A stretch of 64,000 bases of DNA. Origin: Streptomyces sp. NBC_01716 (GTDB lineage Bacteria; Actinomycetota; Actinomycetes; Streptomycetales; Streptomycetaceae). Position 1 is the first letter of the stretch, and every line of letters begins with the position of its first letter. Shown one piece after another: positions 48,674-56,826 of the stretch. The translations under genes were made by a program, and so were the position numbers. The notes under the pieces are model-generated. The model had not been told where the DNA came from, did no database searches, and worked only from the letters and a program-made list of their open reading frames with translations. Location of the stretch: positions 1,860,001 through 1,924,000 of the forward strand of contig NZ_CP109181.1 of the NCBI RefSeq assembly GCF_036248275.1. The letters are read 5' to 3'.

Positions 48674-49840
48674 ATGCGGGTCACGCAGGTTCGGACATAC
48701 GTCCTGAAACAGCCCACGGAGTCTGCCTATCTGGGCAAGCTGAACGACGGATCGGCGCCGGCGCCGGACCTGGGCTACTTCGTGCGCCCGCCGTGGCGAA
48801 GCCTGTACTCGGCCCATATGGAGACCGTCCTCGTCCGCGTCACGACAGACGAAGGGGCAGAAGGGTGGGGCGAGGCGCTCGCTCCGGTCGGTCCCGAGGT
48901 CGTCGCCGCGATCATCGACCGCATGCTGGGACCGTGGCTGGTGGGCCGGGATCCGTCGCAGGTCCGGCCTCTCTGGGACGGCATGCGCGATCTCATGCGT
49001 GAGCGCGGCCATTTGACGGGGCATCAGGCAGACGCGCTGGCCTCTCTGGACATCGCCTTGTGGGACCTGGCGGGCAAAGCGTCCGGTCTCCCCGTGGCCC
49101 AGCTTCTTGGCGGGGCCTACCGCACCGAGATCCCCGCCTACATCTCCGGTCTGCCCGAGCCGACGGACGAGGGCCGCGCCCGGCTGGCCGCCGAATGGGC
49201 GGCTCGGGGAGCCTCCATGGTGAAGCTCGCTCTCGGCAACGGCATCGACGAGGACCTCGCCACCTATGACGCGGTGGCCGCTGCCGCGCCGAGTCTGGGC
49301 ATCGCGATCGATGCCCACTGGGTCTACTCACTCCCTCAGGCCCTGGAACTCGGGCGCGAACTCGACCGCCGGCGCGCCCTGTTCTTCGAGGCCCCCCTGG
49401 CGCCCGAGGACATCGCCGGCCACCGCGAGCTGGCATCCCGCCTCACCACCCCGGTCGCGGTCGGCGAAGCGATGCGCAACCGCTACGAGTTCCGTGACTG
49501 GTTCGACCACAGGGCCATGGGGCTGGCCCAGCCGGACGTCGCCCGCACGGGGATCACGGAGGCCATGACCATCGCCACGCTGGCCGACGCCCGCCACATC
49601 CCTGTGGCCTGCCACCACTCCGTGGGCCTCGGCGTGGCACTCGCCGCCGGGCTGCACGTCTCCGCGGCCGTGGCCGACAGTCCTTTCTTCGAGTTGCAGC
49701 CGACCACACTGCCCTTCGCGCAGCGGATTCTGCGGACCCCGGTCAACAGCACCGCCGCCGGGTTCACCTTGCCGCACGGGCCAGGGCTGGGCATCGACAT
49801 CAACCAGGACGTCCTCGACGACCTCGTTCAGGGAGGCTGA
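48674..49840 (+). CDS. Enolase-superfamily sugar-acid dehydratase or cycloisomerase
   Basis: 388 residues; the ATG at 48674 follows GGAGG. Mandelate racemase/muconate lactonizing fold: VRVTTDEGAEGWGE capping strands, DIALWDLAGKASGLP, SMVKLALG (base Lys; the second Lys of a KxK motif is absent), metal ligands in IAIDAHWVY, LFFEAPLAP and AVGEAMRNR, and the catalytic His in PVACHHSVGLG. Such enzymes dehydrate galactonate-, fuconate- or gluconate-like acids; 3,6-anhydrogalactonate cycloisomerase of agar catabolism is also in this family. With KDG kinase and KDPG aldolase alongside, the product is probably a 2-keto-3-deoxy acid. It is the first gene of a three-gene plus operon. Confidence 0.9.
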   Translation: MRVTQVRTYVLKQPTESAYLGKLNDGSAPAPDLGYFVRPPWRSLYSAHMETVLVRVTTDEGAEGWGEALAPVGPEVVAAIIDRMLGPWLVGRDPSQVRPLWDGMRDLMRERGHLTGHQADALASLDIALWDLAGKASGLPVAQLLGGAYRTEIPAYISGLPEPTDEGRARLAAEWAARGASMVKLALGNGIDEDLATYDAVAAAAPSLGIAIDAHWVYSLPQALELGRELDRRRALFFEAPLAPEDIAGHRELASRLTTPVAVGEAMRNRYEFRDWFDHRAMGLAQPDVARTGITEAMTIATLADARHIPVACHHSVGLGVALAAGLHVSAAVADSPFFELQPTTLPFAQRILRTPVNSTAAGFTLPHGPGLGIDINQDVLDDLVQGG

Positions 49841-49842
49841 CC

Positions 49843-50757
49843 ATGACACGCACCGCCACCCCCATCGGACTCGTACCGATTCTGGCCACGCCGTTCACCA
49901 CCTCCGGTGAGCTGGACCTGCCCTCCCTGCGCTCCCTCGTGGAGTTTCAGCTCGACGCGGGTGTGGACGGCCTGGCGGTCTTCGGCATGGCGAGCGAGGG
50001 CTTCGCGCTCGCCACCGACGAGCGAGCGGCCATCCTGCACGCGGTCAGGGACGTGGTGGGCGACGACCTGCCGATCGTCGCCGGAGTGAACGGCACCAGC
50101 ACGGTGGTAGCCATCGAACAGGCCCGGCACGCCGCGGCCGGTGGAGCCGACCAGTTGATGGTTCTCCCCCCGTACCTCGCGAAGCCCAGCCAGCGGCAAC
50201 TTCTCGAATTCTTCGGCGAAGTGGCGGCGGCGACAGACGCGACGGTCATGGTGCAGGACGCCCCCGGGGTCACCGGCGTCACGATCGACGTGGCGACGGT
50301 GGCGGCCCTGGGCCGCGTTTCCGGCATCACCTCGGTGAAAGTGGAGGCACCGCCCACCCCCGTCAAAGTGGCAGCGGTGACCAAGGCCATCGACGACCTG
50401 GCGGTTCTCGGCGGTCTCAACGCCGCCTCACTGATCGAGGAGTACGACAACGGCAGCGTTGGCACCATGCCGGCCTGCGAATACTCCGACCTGCTCCGCG
50501 GCATCCTCGACGACCTGGCCGCCGACCGGCGCCCCCAGGCGCGTTCGGCGTTCGGCCGTCTGCTGCCGCTGATTCACCTCGGCACGCGCCCCGGCCAGGC
50601 GTGGGCGGTGCACAAGGAAGTGCTGCGCAGGCGCGGGATCATCGAGTCGGGCCGGGTCCGGCTGCCCGCACAGGAACTTGAGCCGGTCACGGCCCGCGCG
50701 CTTGACGAGATCCTGGCCGAACTGCGGCTTCCTTCCTGGCAGAAGGTACCCGCGTGA
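49843..50757 (+). CDS. DapA-family (DHDPS/NAL) lyase
   Basis: 304 residues starting two bases after the dehydratase stop. TIM-barrel class I lyase forming a pyruvate Schiff base: GLVPILATPFTTSGELD, FGMASEGFALATDERAAIL, VAGVNGTSTVVAIEQ, and the Schiff-base lysine in GITSVKVEAPPTP. The general base Tyr of the typical YxxP motif is not obvious (VMVQDAPGVTG). Members in sugar loci act as 2-keto-3-deoxy-gluconate aldolase, 5-keto-4-deoxyglucarate dehydratase or L-2-keto-3-deoxyarabonate dehydratase. Here it may provide a non-phosphorylative branch beside kinase/aldolase cleavage. Confidence 0.88.
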   Translation: MTRTATPIGLVPILATPFTTSGELDLPSLRSLVEFQLDAGVDGLAVFGMASEGFALATDERAAILHAVRDVVGDDLPIVAGVNGTSTVVAIEQARHAAAGGADQLMVLPPYLAKPSQRQLLEFFGEVAAATDATVMVQDAPGVTGVTIDVATVAALGRVSGITSVKVEAPPTPVKVAAVTKAIDDLAVLGGLNAASLIEEYDNGSVGTMPACEYSDLLRGILDDLAADRRPQARSAFGRLLPLIHLGTRPGQAWAVHKEVLRRRGIIESGRVRLPAQELEPVTARALDEILAELRLPSWQKVPA

Positions 50758-51473
50758 GCCGGTCGGTGCTGCTGATCGGCAGCTCTTCTCCGATCGGGCA
50801 GGCCATCGCCGCCGGCTTCGCCGAGGCGGGGGACAGGGTCGTCGGCATCTCGTTGGACGGCACGGCCGGCCCTCACCTGGTGGAGGCACTCGCTCTCGAC
50901 GTCAGTACCGAGGAGGGGGCTGACGCGGCGGTGGGCCGTACCGTGGAACGGCTCGGCTCCCTCGACGTCCTGGTCCTGGCCGCTTCGGTGATGGCGCCGG
51001 CGCCGGCCCATGCCGCCACCGCTGACGACTGGCATCGCGGCATCACCAACACCCTGTACACCGCCTTCTTCCCTGCCCGAGCTGCTTTGGCGGTTCTGCC
51101 CAGGGGAGGCAGCATCGTGGCGGTGAGTTCCGTCAACGCCACCCTTGCCGCGCCGTGGCTGCCCGCCTACTCGGCGGCGAAGTCCGGGGTCGAGGGGTTG
51201 GTGCGGCAGCTGGCGCTGGAGTACGGCCCACGCGGCATCCGCGTCAATGCCGTGGCTCCGGGGATCATCGACAACGACGACCTTCCGAAGGTCACCGAGG
51301 GGTACCCGCTGGGCCGGGTCGGCCGACCCGGTGACGTCGCCGGCGCGGTGTTCTACCTCGCGGCGGCCCCCTTCGTCACCGGCGTCGTGCTGCCGGTCGA
51401 CGGCGGCCTGTCCATCGCTTCTCCCGCCGCGTTCCTCCGCCCCGACCTGCGGAGCAAGCTCCTGGGGGACTGA
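50754..51473 (+). CDS. Short-chain dehydrogenase/reductase
   Basis: 239 residues; GTG start at 50754 in a GTGA overlap with the lyase stop. Classical SDR: a cofactor loop LLIGSSSPIGQAIA (a variant of GxxxGIG), VLVLAASV (equivalent of NNAG), the catalytic Ser in IVAVSSVNAT, the YSAAKSGVEG catalytic Tyr/Lys and the PVDGGLS end. Likely oxidises an aldose, such as galactose or fucose, to its lactone, feeding the SMP-30 lactonase nearby. It may instead reduce a keto intermediate. It is the last gene of the operon, followed by a hairpin. Confidence 0.9.
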   Translation: MSRSVLLIGSSSPIGQAIAAGFAEAGDRVVGISLDGTAGPHLVEALALDVSTEEGADAAVGRTVERLGSLDVLVLAASVMAPAPAHAATADDWHRGITNTLYTAFFPARAALAVLPRGGSIVAVSSVNATLAAPWLPAYSAAKSGVEGLVRQLALEYGPRGIRVNAVAPGIIDNDDLPKVTEGYPLGRVGRPGDVAGAVFYLAAAPFVTGVVLPVDGGLSIASPAAFLRPDLRSKLLGD

Positions 51474-51488
51474 TCGGCTCCAGGCATG

Positions 51489-51529
51489 ACGAAGCGGGGC
51501 GCGGGCACGTGGCCCGTGCCCCGCTTCGT
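51489..51529. terminator. Bidirectional hairpin terminator
   Basis: An 18-base stem with one mismatch (ACGAAGCGGGGC-G-CGGGC against its complement) and loop ACGTG lies between the convergent SDR and SMP-30 genes, 16 bases after the SDR stop. Confidence 0.9.
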
Positions 51530-51568
51530 GCGGGACGGAGGTGCGCGGGACGACCGGACAGCCTGCTT

Positions 51569-52474
51569 CTACGCGGTCGGCTCTCCCGGGACCCGGGCGC
51601 GGGGGGCGGCAGGCCCGCCCACCGCGACCTCGACGGTGTAGGTCCAGCCTGACGCCGCCTCGCCGGGCAGCGTGGCAGTGCAGATGACAAGGCGCGAACC
51701 CAGCAGAGCGCACGAGGTCGGCCGGGAACAGGGCATGGTGACGCGCTGGAGCACCTGGCCTTGTGGGCTCAGGCGGACGACGGCCGCGGCATCCCACAGC
51801 GCCACCCACAGACAGCCCTCGTCGTCGACGGTGATCCCGTCCGGGACACCGGCCGGCACGGACAGCGGCGGTCCGGCCGGGCCGAGCAGTTCACCGGAGG
51901 CCGCCTTGACGCGGTGGATCAACCGGTGGCCGCTGTCGACGGCGTAGCACGTCGAACCGTCGGGGCTCCAGGCGATGCCATTGGCCGCGAGCATCCCTGC
52001 CCGGACGACGCGGCCGCCGACGGATGTGCCCTCGTGGTCGAGTACATGCAGTCTTCCCCACGGCTTGAGAGGGCGGGGAACACTCATCGAGCCCACCCAG
52101 AAGCGTCCCTCCGCGTCCACGGCACCGTCGTTGAGACGGGCCGTGTCCGTATCGGGCTCAAGGACGGCCAGCGGGGTCGGCGCCGTGCCGGCTCGCCAGC
52201 GGAACACCGTCCCGCCGGACGCGAGCAGCCACCCACCGCTCGTGGTCCGCACGGCACAGCCCAGCGGTCCTGGCACCTCGATGAGCGGTTGGGCCTCAGG
52301 CTCCCATGCCGCCACGGGATCGTCGGGTGCCGCGTGGGCGAGCCAGAGACGCCCGGCGACCAGGTCGACCCAGCTCACCGTCCGCGTCTCGGCATCGAAG
52401 CGAGGAGACTCTCCCAACTCCGCGCGAGCGAAGCCTGTGCGTACGATCTCCTTTTCCAGGGCGCTGTCTCCCAC
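51569..52474 (-). CDS. SMP-30/gluconolactonase family protein
   Basis: 301 residues; the GTG at 52474 shares one base with the IclR stop (TAGTG). Six-bladed propeller family that opens sugar lactones with a divalent metal: ELGESPRFDAETRTVSWVDL (metal-binding Glu), LNDGAVDAEGRFWVGSM (Asn and Asp), NGIAWSPDGSTCYAVDSG (Asn and Asp) and VPDGITVDDEGCLWVAL. It probably hydrolyses the lactone made by the SDR to give the aldonate used by the dehydratase. It is cotranscribed with the IclR gene. Confidence 0.92.
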   Translation of the reverse strand: MGDSALEKEIVRTGFARAELGESPRFDAETRTVSWVDLVAGRLWLAHAAPDDPVAAWEPEAQPLIEVPGPLGCAVRTTSGGWLLASGGTVFRWRAGTAPTPLAVLEPDTDTARLNDGAVDAEGRFWVGSMSVPRPLKPWGRLHVLDHEGTSVGGRVVRAGMLAANGIAWSPDGSTCYAVDSGHRLIHRVKAASGELLGPAGPPLSVPAGVPDGITVDDEGCLWVALWDAAAVVRLSPQGQVLQRVTMPCSRPTSCALLGSRLVICTATLPGEAASGWTYTVEVAVGGPAAPRARVPGEPTA

Positions 52475-53283
52475 TAACCCAGGGACACACGCGGCTGCGG
52501 TGCGCGGGCGATGGTGAAGCCCAGCGCGACGGATACCTCGTCGGCGGCCTCGACCACCATCAGCGCGAGCTCCCGCAGGCGCCGCGCGTCGTCCAGTTCG
52601 GAGAGGGGACCGCTCACCGACAGCGCTGCCACGACCTCTCCCCCGCGGCCGCGAACGGGAGCGGCGACGCAGGCTCGCCCGAAGGCGAGTTCCTCGATCT
52701 CCGTGGCGTAGCCGCGGCTGCGGGCCTCGGTCAGCGCGCTCTCCATGGCGGCGAAGTCGGTGATGGTGTGGGGGGTGTAGGCGAGGCCGAGCCCCTTGGC
52801 GTAGAACTCGCGGACGTACTCCGGGGTCTGAGCCGAAAGGAACGTCTTGCCCATGCCGGTGGCGTGCAGCGGTGCCGTGCGCCCGGCCATGGTGAACGAC
52901 TTGGGGGACTTCGCCCCCTCGAAGTTCCCGAGGTAGAAGAGCTGGTCGCCGCGGAATTCCGCGAGATTCGCGCCGAGTTCCGCGACATGGGCCAGGTTCT
53001 GGGCGATCTGCCGTGCGGCACGGAAGATCGACGAGCTGTTGAGCGCCACCGATCCCAGCGTCACCACGGTCGGGCCCAAGCGGTACAAGCCCGTCCGGGG
53101 GTCCTGTGCGAGGAAGCCCATGCGGTCCAGTGAGGAGACCATGCGGGACACGGTCGACTGCCCGAGATCAGTCTGGGCGCAGAGCTCGGAAATCCGCAGT
53201 TCACTGGTCTCGTCGGTGAAGCAGGCGAGCAGCGACATCGCGCGTTCGACTGCCTGTGTTCCGGCGCCGTGTTCGGCTGCCAT
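52474..53283 (-). CDS. IclR-family transcriptional regulator
   Basis: 269 residues from the ATG at 53283, with AGGAG upstream. N-terminal winged helix (~10-75): AVERAMSLLACFTDETSELR, then LCAQTDLGQSTVSRMVSSLD and GLYRLGPTVVTLG. The C-terminal effector domain (~90-255) includes APLHATGMGKTFLSAQ, then ELAFGRACVAAPVRGRGGEV and AALSVSGPLSEL, typical of IclR/KdgR-type sensors of sugar acids. Likely controls the whole 42270-56563 locus in response to a keto-deoxy acid or similar intermediate. Confidence 0.94.
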   Translation of the reverse strand: MAAEHGAGTQAVERAMSLLACFTDETSELRISELCAQTDLGQSTVSRMVSSLDRMGFLAQDPRTGLYRLGPTVVTLGSVALNSSSIFRAARQIAQNLAHVAELGANLAEFRGDQLFYLGNFEGAKSPKSFTMAGRTAPLHATGMGKTFLSAQTPEYVREFYAKGLGLAYTPHTITDFAAMESALTEARSRGYATEIEELAFGRACVAAPVRGRGGEVVAALSVSGPLSELDDARRLRELALMVVEAADEVSVALGFTIARAPQPRVSLG

Positions 53284-53397
53284 GGTTCTCCTGTCCTATC
53301 GGCGGCGTCAACTGACCATTTTACATCGGCCATCCGCTTTGTGGGTTACGTTTCCACGCACGCGCCCGTCCCCGCAGTGGTGCCGGGCCGGCATTCG

Positions 53398-54702
53398 TCA
53401 CCCCTGCTCAAGGGCGTCGTCAACCTTCTTCCTCAGGGCATTGAGACCGCTCTGGACTCCGACCTGACCAGCGAGGATGGAGGCGACGCCCTCGCCGATC
53501 GCCGTGTCGATCTGGGCCGTGGTGGACAGCGTGTCCCAGGCTCCGAGCCGGGCGTGCTCGGCCACCGCGTCGGCGAAGCTGGTCTGGAACGTGTCCTTCC
53601 GCAGGGCATCGATGCGGTCGGCGACATTCTTGTCGGCGGGCGGCAGCGCGGACTGCTCGTACAGCGCGGTCACCGCGCCGAGGTCGCCGGCCGCGTAGGA
53701 GATGAAGTCCCTGCTGGTCTTCTCCCCCTTGCCGGCACTGCAGGACAGTCCCGCGCCCCAGAAGCGGTTGTAGGAGGGGAGGCTCTGGACGGTCGGTCGC
53801 CGCAGGGGGCGTACAGCGGCCTGCAGCGCCGCCGAGCCACCGTTGGACTTCACGAACGTGTTGGCCAGGGGGGCGTCGTCGTACATGACCGCCTGTCCGC
53901 GCGCGAACATGATGCGCGCGTCGGTACGCGCGACGCCCGACTTGGTGAGCTTGGCGTCCTGGAGCTCCTTGTACCACTCGACGGCGGCGACGCTCTCCGA
54001 GTCGCCGATGGTGCACTTCAAGTCCTTGGTGACCACCTCGCTGCCCCAGCCCCACATCCAGTGCACGGCGTCCTTCAGGTCCGGGTTCTTCGTGACGGCC
54101 GCGTACGGGACGAGGTCGGGATCCTGACGCTTGATCTTCTCCAGTGCGGTCGCGAATTCCTCGACGGTCATGCCGCTCTTGAGACCGGTCTCGTCGGCGA
54201 TCCGGCCGTCGCACACCAGGCCGATGCCGGAGGCCGTCAGAGGGAGCATGTAGAGCTTGCCGTCGAGACGCAGTCCGTCGAGTACCGCCCGCGGCAGGTC
54301 CATGCCTTCAGCGAGATCGGAGAGGTCGGCGAGAATGCCCATGGGAACGAGCAGTTGCCACGGGCCCTGGGAGACACCGTTGAAGGAGCCCGACTTCGCG
54401 GCCAGTGCCAGCTGGGTGGAAGCCTGGTCGTAGGGGTATATGACCGGCTTCACCTTCTTGCCCGACTTCTTTTCCCAGCCCGCGATCACGGCCTGCCACG
54501 CCGCCTTCTGGGAGTCCTCACCGAGTGCGTTGCCGTAGAGCTTGATCGTGTCGATCTCCGACGCGTCGCCGCTGTTCGCGGCGCCGCCGGGTGCGGAAGT
54601 TGAGCAGGCTGTCAGGCCGAAGGCGCTGGAAAGGCCGAGGGCTCCAAGGCCCGCGAGGACTCCTCGCCTGGTCATGGCCTGCCGGGGGGCATTGTGGGAC
54701 AT
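53398..54702 (-). CDS. Sugar ABC transporter solute-binding lipoprotein
   Basis: 434 residues from the ATG at 54702 (GGAG upstream). Tat-like signal TRRGVLAGLGALGLSSAFG with lipobox LTAC. Family 1 extracellular binding protein: VIAGWEKKSGKKVKPVIYPY, then ASTQLALAAKSGS, LDGKLYMLPLTASGIGLV and VMYDDAPLANTFVK. Binds a mono- or oligosaccharide and delivers it to the two permeases encoded just upstream. No ATPase gene is in the operon, so a shared MsiK-type ATPase elsewhere is expected, as is usual in Streptomyces. Confidence 0.93.
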   Translation of the reverse strand: MSHNAPRQAMTRRGVLAGLGALGLSSAFGLTACSTSAPGGAANSGDASEIDTIKLYGNALGEDSQKAAWQAVIAGWEKKSGKKVKPVIYPYDQASTQLALAAKSGSFNGVSQGPWQLLVPMGILADLSDLAEGMDLPRAVLDGLRLDGKLYMLPLTASGIGLVCDGRIADETGLKSGMTVEEFATALEKIKRQDPDLVPYAAVTKNPDLKDAVHWMWGWGSEVVTKDLKCTIGDSESVAAVEWYKELQDAKLTKSGVARTDARIMFARGQAVMYDDAPLANTFVKSNGGSAALQAAVRPLRRPTVQSLPSYNRFWGAGLSCSAGKGEKTSRDFISYAAGDLGAVTALYEQSALPPADKNVADRIDALRKDTFQTSFADAVAEHARLGAWDTLSTTAQIDTAIGEGVASILAGQVGVQSGLNALRKKVDDALEQG

Positions 54703-54740
54703 GATGGCTCCGTCGTGTGTCGGGGTGGGAAACGGGCGGC

Positions 54741-55625
54741 TCAGCCCTTGACTGCTCCGGCCGCCAGGCCGGAGACGAAGTACCGCTGCAAGGCGATGAA
54801 GATCAGCGCGAGCGGCAGAGAAGTGATCACCGACGCGGCCATCAGGGCGGGCCAGTCGCCGGAACCCTCGTGGATGAAGGCCGAAGTCATGCCGACGGGG
54901 AGAGTCTGCTTGTCCGGGCCGGCGAGGGTCAGAGCGAACAGCAGATCGCTCCAGCCACGCATGAAGGCGAACATCCCGGCCGTGACCAGGCCAGGCGTGA
55001 TCAGCGGAAAAATGATCCTGAACAAGATCGCCAGGTTGGACAGGCCGTCCACCTTCCCAGCCTCGATGATCTCGTCCGGCAGCCCGTCGATGATGCCTTT
55101 CAGCAGGAACACGGTGAGCGGCAAGGTGAACGTGGTGAACGCCAGAACCACGGCCGTATACGTATAGAGGAGCCCCGCGGCGCTGAACATCAGGTACAGC
55201 GAGACCAGAAGCAGCACACCCGGAACAAGCTGCCCGACGAGGAACATGACCATGAAGAGGTTGCGTCCGCGGTAGCGGAACTTCGACAGCGAGTACGCCA
55301 TCAGTCCGGACACCAGGACCGAGACCGCCGCGGTCCCGGCCGAGACGATCACCGAGTTGCCGAGCGCGGACAACAGCGCGGTGTCCTCGAAGAACGCGCC
55401 GAAGTTGTCGAGAGTCGGGTTGAACGGGAAGAACGGCCGGTCTTTGGAGAAGACATCCTCGCGCCGCATGAACGCGGTGGCGACCAGCCAGTACACCGGA
55501 AGCAGCCCGAAGAGACCGAGCACCGACAGGCCCAGCTTGCCGAGGACGCCGAGCGTCGGCCGGGTGATGCCCTCACCCACATGGCGTGACCGGCGCCGGG
55601 CCGGCGGGAACGGCACAATGCTCAC
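54741..55625 (-). CDS. Sugar ABC transporter permease, MalG type
   Basis: 294 residues from the GTG at 55625, overlapping the MalF-type stop (GTGA), with GGAGG upstream. The open frame further upstream is a shadow. Six helices: LGLSVLGLFGLLPVYWLVA first, then SALGNSVIVSAGTAAVSVLV. The EAA loop reads LPDEIIEAGKVDGLSNLAIL, and the protein ends with FIALQRYFVSGLAAGAVKG, a standard MalG-family C-terminus. Pairs with the MalF-type protein. Confidence 0.95.
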   Translation of the reverse strand: MSIVPFPPARRRSRHVGEGITRPTLGVLGKLGLSVLGLFGLLPVYWLVATAFMRREDVFSKDRPFFPFNPTLDNFGAFFEDTALLSALGNSVIVSAGTAAVSVLVSGLMAYSLSKFRYRGRNLFMVMFLVGQLVPGVLLLVSLYLMFSAAGLLYTYTAVVLAFTTFTLPLTVFLLKGIIDGLPDEIIEAGKVDGLSNLAILFRIIFPLITPGLVTAGMFAFMRGWSDLLFALTLAGPDKQTLPVGMTSAFIHEGSGDWPALMAASVITSLPLALIFIALQRYFVSGLAAGAVKG

Positions 55626-56563
55626 CTTCGCGCCTCCAGTCTCTTGTTCAGCAGGAAGTACGCGGCGCACACGACGGACAGGGCGACCAGCCACAGCACG
55701 CCCATGGCGGCCGCGCGGCCCAGGGAGAACTCGACGAACGCGTACTGGTAGATGCTCACCGCGAGGGTCATGGTCGAGGTTCCGGGACCGCCGCCCGTCA
55801 TCACGAAGATCATGTCGAACGAGCCGAAGTTGTAGATGAACTCCAGCATGGTCACGAGCGCGACCGGGCCGATCAGATGCGGCAGTGAAACGTGCCAGAA
55901 GCGCTGCCGGCGGGAAGCGCCGTCGATCGCGGCCGCCTCCAACTGCTCTCGCGGCAGGGTCTGCAGGACCGCGAGGACCACCACCATCATCCAGGGGAAG
56001 GTGTTCCACGACTTGGCGATGATCACCGCCGCCAGGGCAGTGCCCGGCGCCCCGAGGAAGTCGACCTCCGGCAGACCCAACTGCGACAGAACGTGGTTGA
56101 GCACGCCATAACTGTCATTGAAGATCCACGCCCACAGAAAGGAGACGACCACGCCCGGCAGCAGCCAGGGAAGCATCAACACGCCTCGCAGCACGGCACG
56201 CCCCTTGATACGGGCGTTGAGGAGCAGAGCGATCCCCGTACCGAGCAGGAGGGGGAGGACCGTCGCGAGAACGGAGAACACGAGCGTGGTCCCCAGGCGG
56301 TCGACGAAGTCGGGCCAGACCTCGGCGTAGTTGCGCAACCCGACGAATGACCGGCCCGGCCGTATGAGGGATTGGTCGAACAAGCTGGTTCCGAGGCTCG
56401 ACACCAGCGGGTACACCGCCACGGCGATGAAGAGCGCCACCGCGGGGGCCGCGAGCATGAACCCGAAGGTGCGGTCGCGCCCGTTCAGTGAGGAGCGTTG
56501 CCCGGCCCGCCTCGGCGGGCGTGCGGGGGCTCGCACCGGCGGACGTCCAGTAGTAGTCGTCAT
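55622..56563 (-). CDS. Sugar ABC transporter permease, MalF type
   Basis: 313 residues from the ATG at 56563, after AAGGAG. Basic N-terminal tail, first helix GFMLAAPAVALFIAVAVYPL, then the periplasmic loop (FVGLRNYAEVWPDF). The EAA loop is LPREQLEAAAIDGASRRQRF and the C-terminal helix is AAMGVLWLVALSVVCAAYFL. It is the first gene of the importer/IclR/lactonase operon, so its upstream region (56564-56826, with an ATGGAT half-site at 56615) should hold the promoter. Confidence 0.95.
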   Translation of the reverse strand: MTTTTGRPPVRAPARPPRRAGQRSSLNGRDRTFGFMLAAPAVALFIAVAVYPLVSSLGTSLFDQSLIRPGRSFVGLRNYAEVWPDFVDRLGTTLVFSVLATVLPLLLGTGIALLLNARIKGRAVLRGVLMLPWLLPGVVVSFLWAWIFNDSYGVLNHVLSQLGLPEVDFLGAPGTALAAVIIAKSWNTFPWMMVVVLAVLQTLPREQLEAAAIDGASRRQRFWHVSLPHLIGPVALVTMLEFIYNFGSFDMIFVMTGGGPGTSTMTLAVSIYQYAFVEFSLGRAAAMGVLWLVALSVVCAAYFLLNKRLEARR

Positions 56564-56826
56564 ATCAACTCCTTGCGATGCGAGGGACCATATCTCAGAA
56601 GCTGCATCTGGTAAATGGATATGAAGCCCACATTATGGCGAGCTACTCCGCTGCACCGTGGACGAGTTGCCGGCCTCGGGCCTGACCTGGCCACTCATGT
56701 GACGTTTCGCGGGTGGGGTGCGCTGGGTAGGAGAGGTCGCCCATGTGACGGGTGCGCCGCAAGTGAACTCGTTGAGGGGTGGGGCATTTGAGCCCGCGTA
56801 CGTCGCATGCGTACCGAATACTGAGC

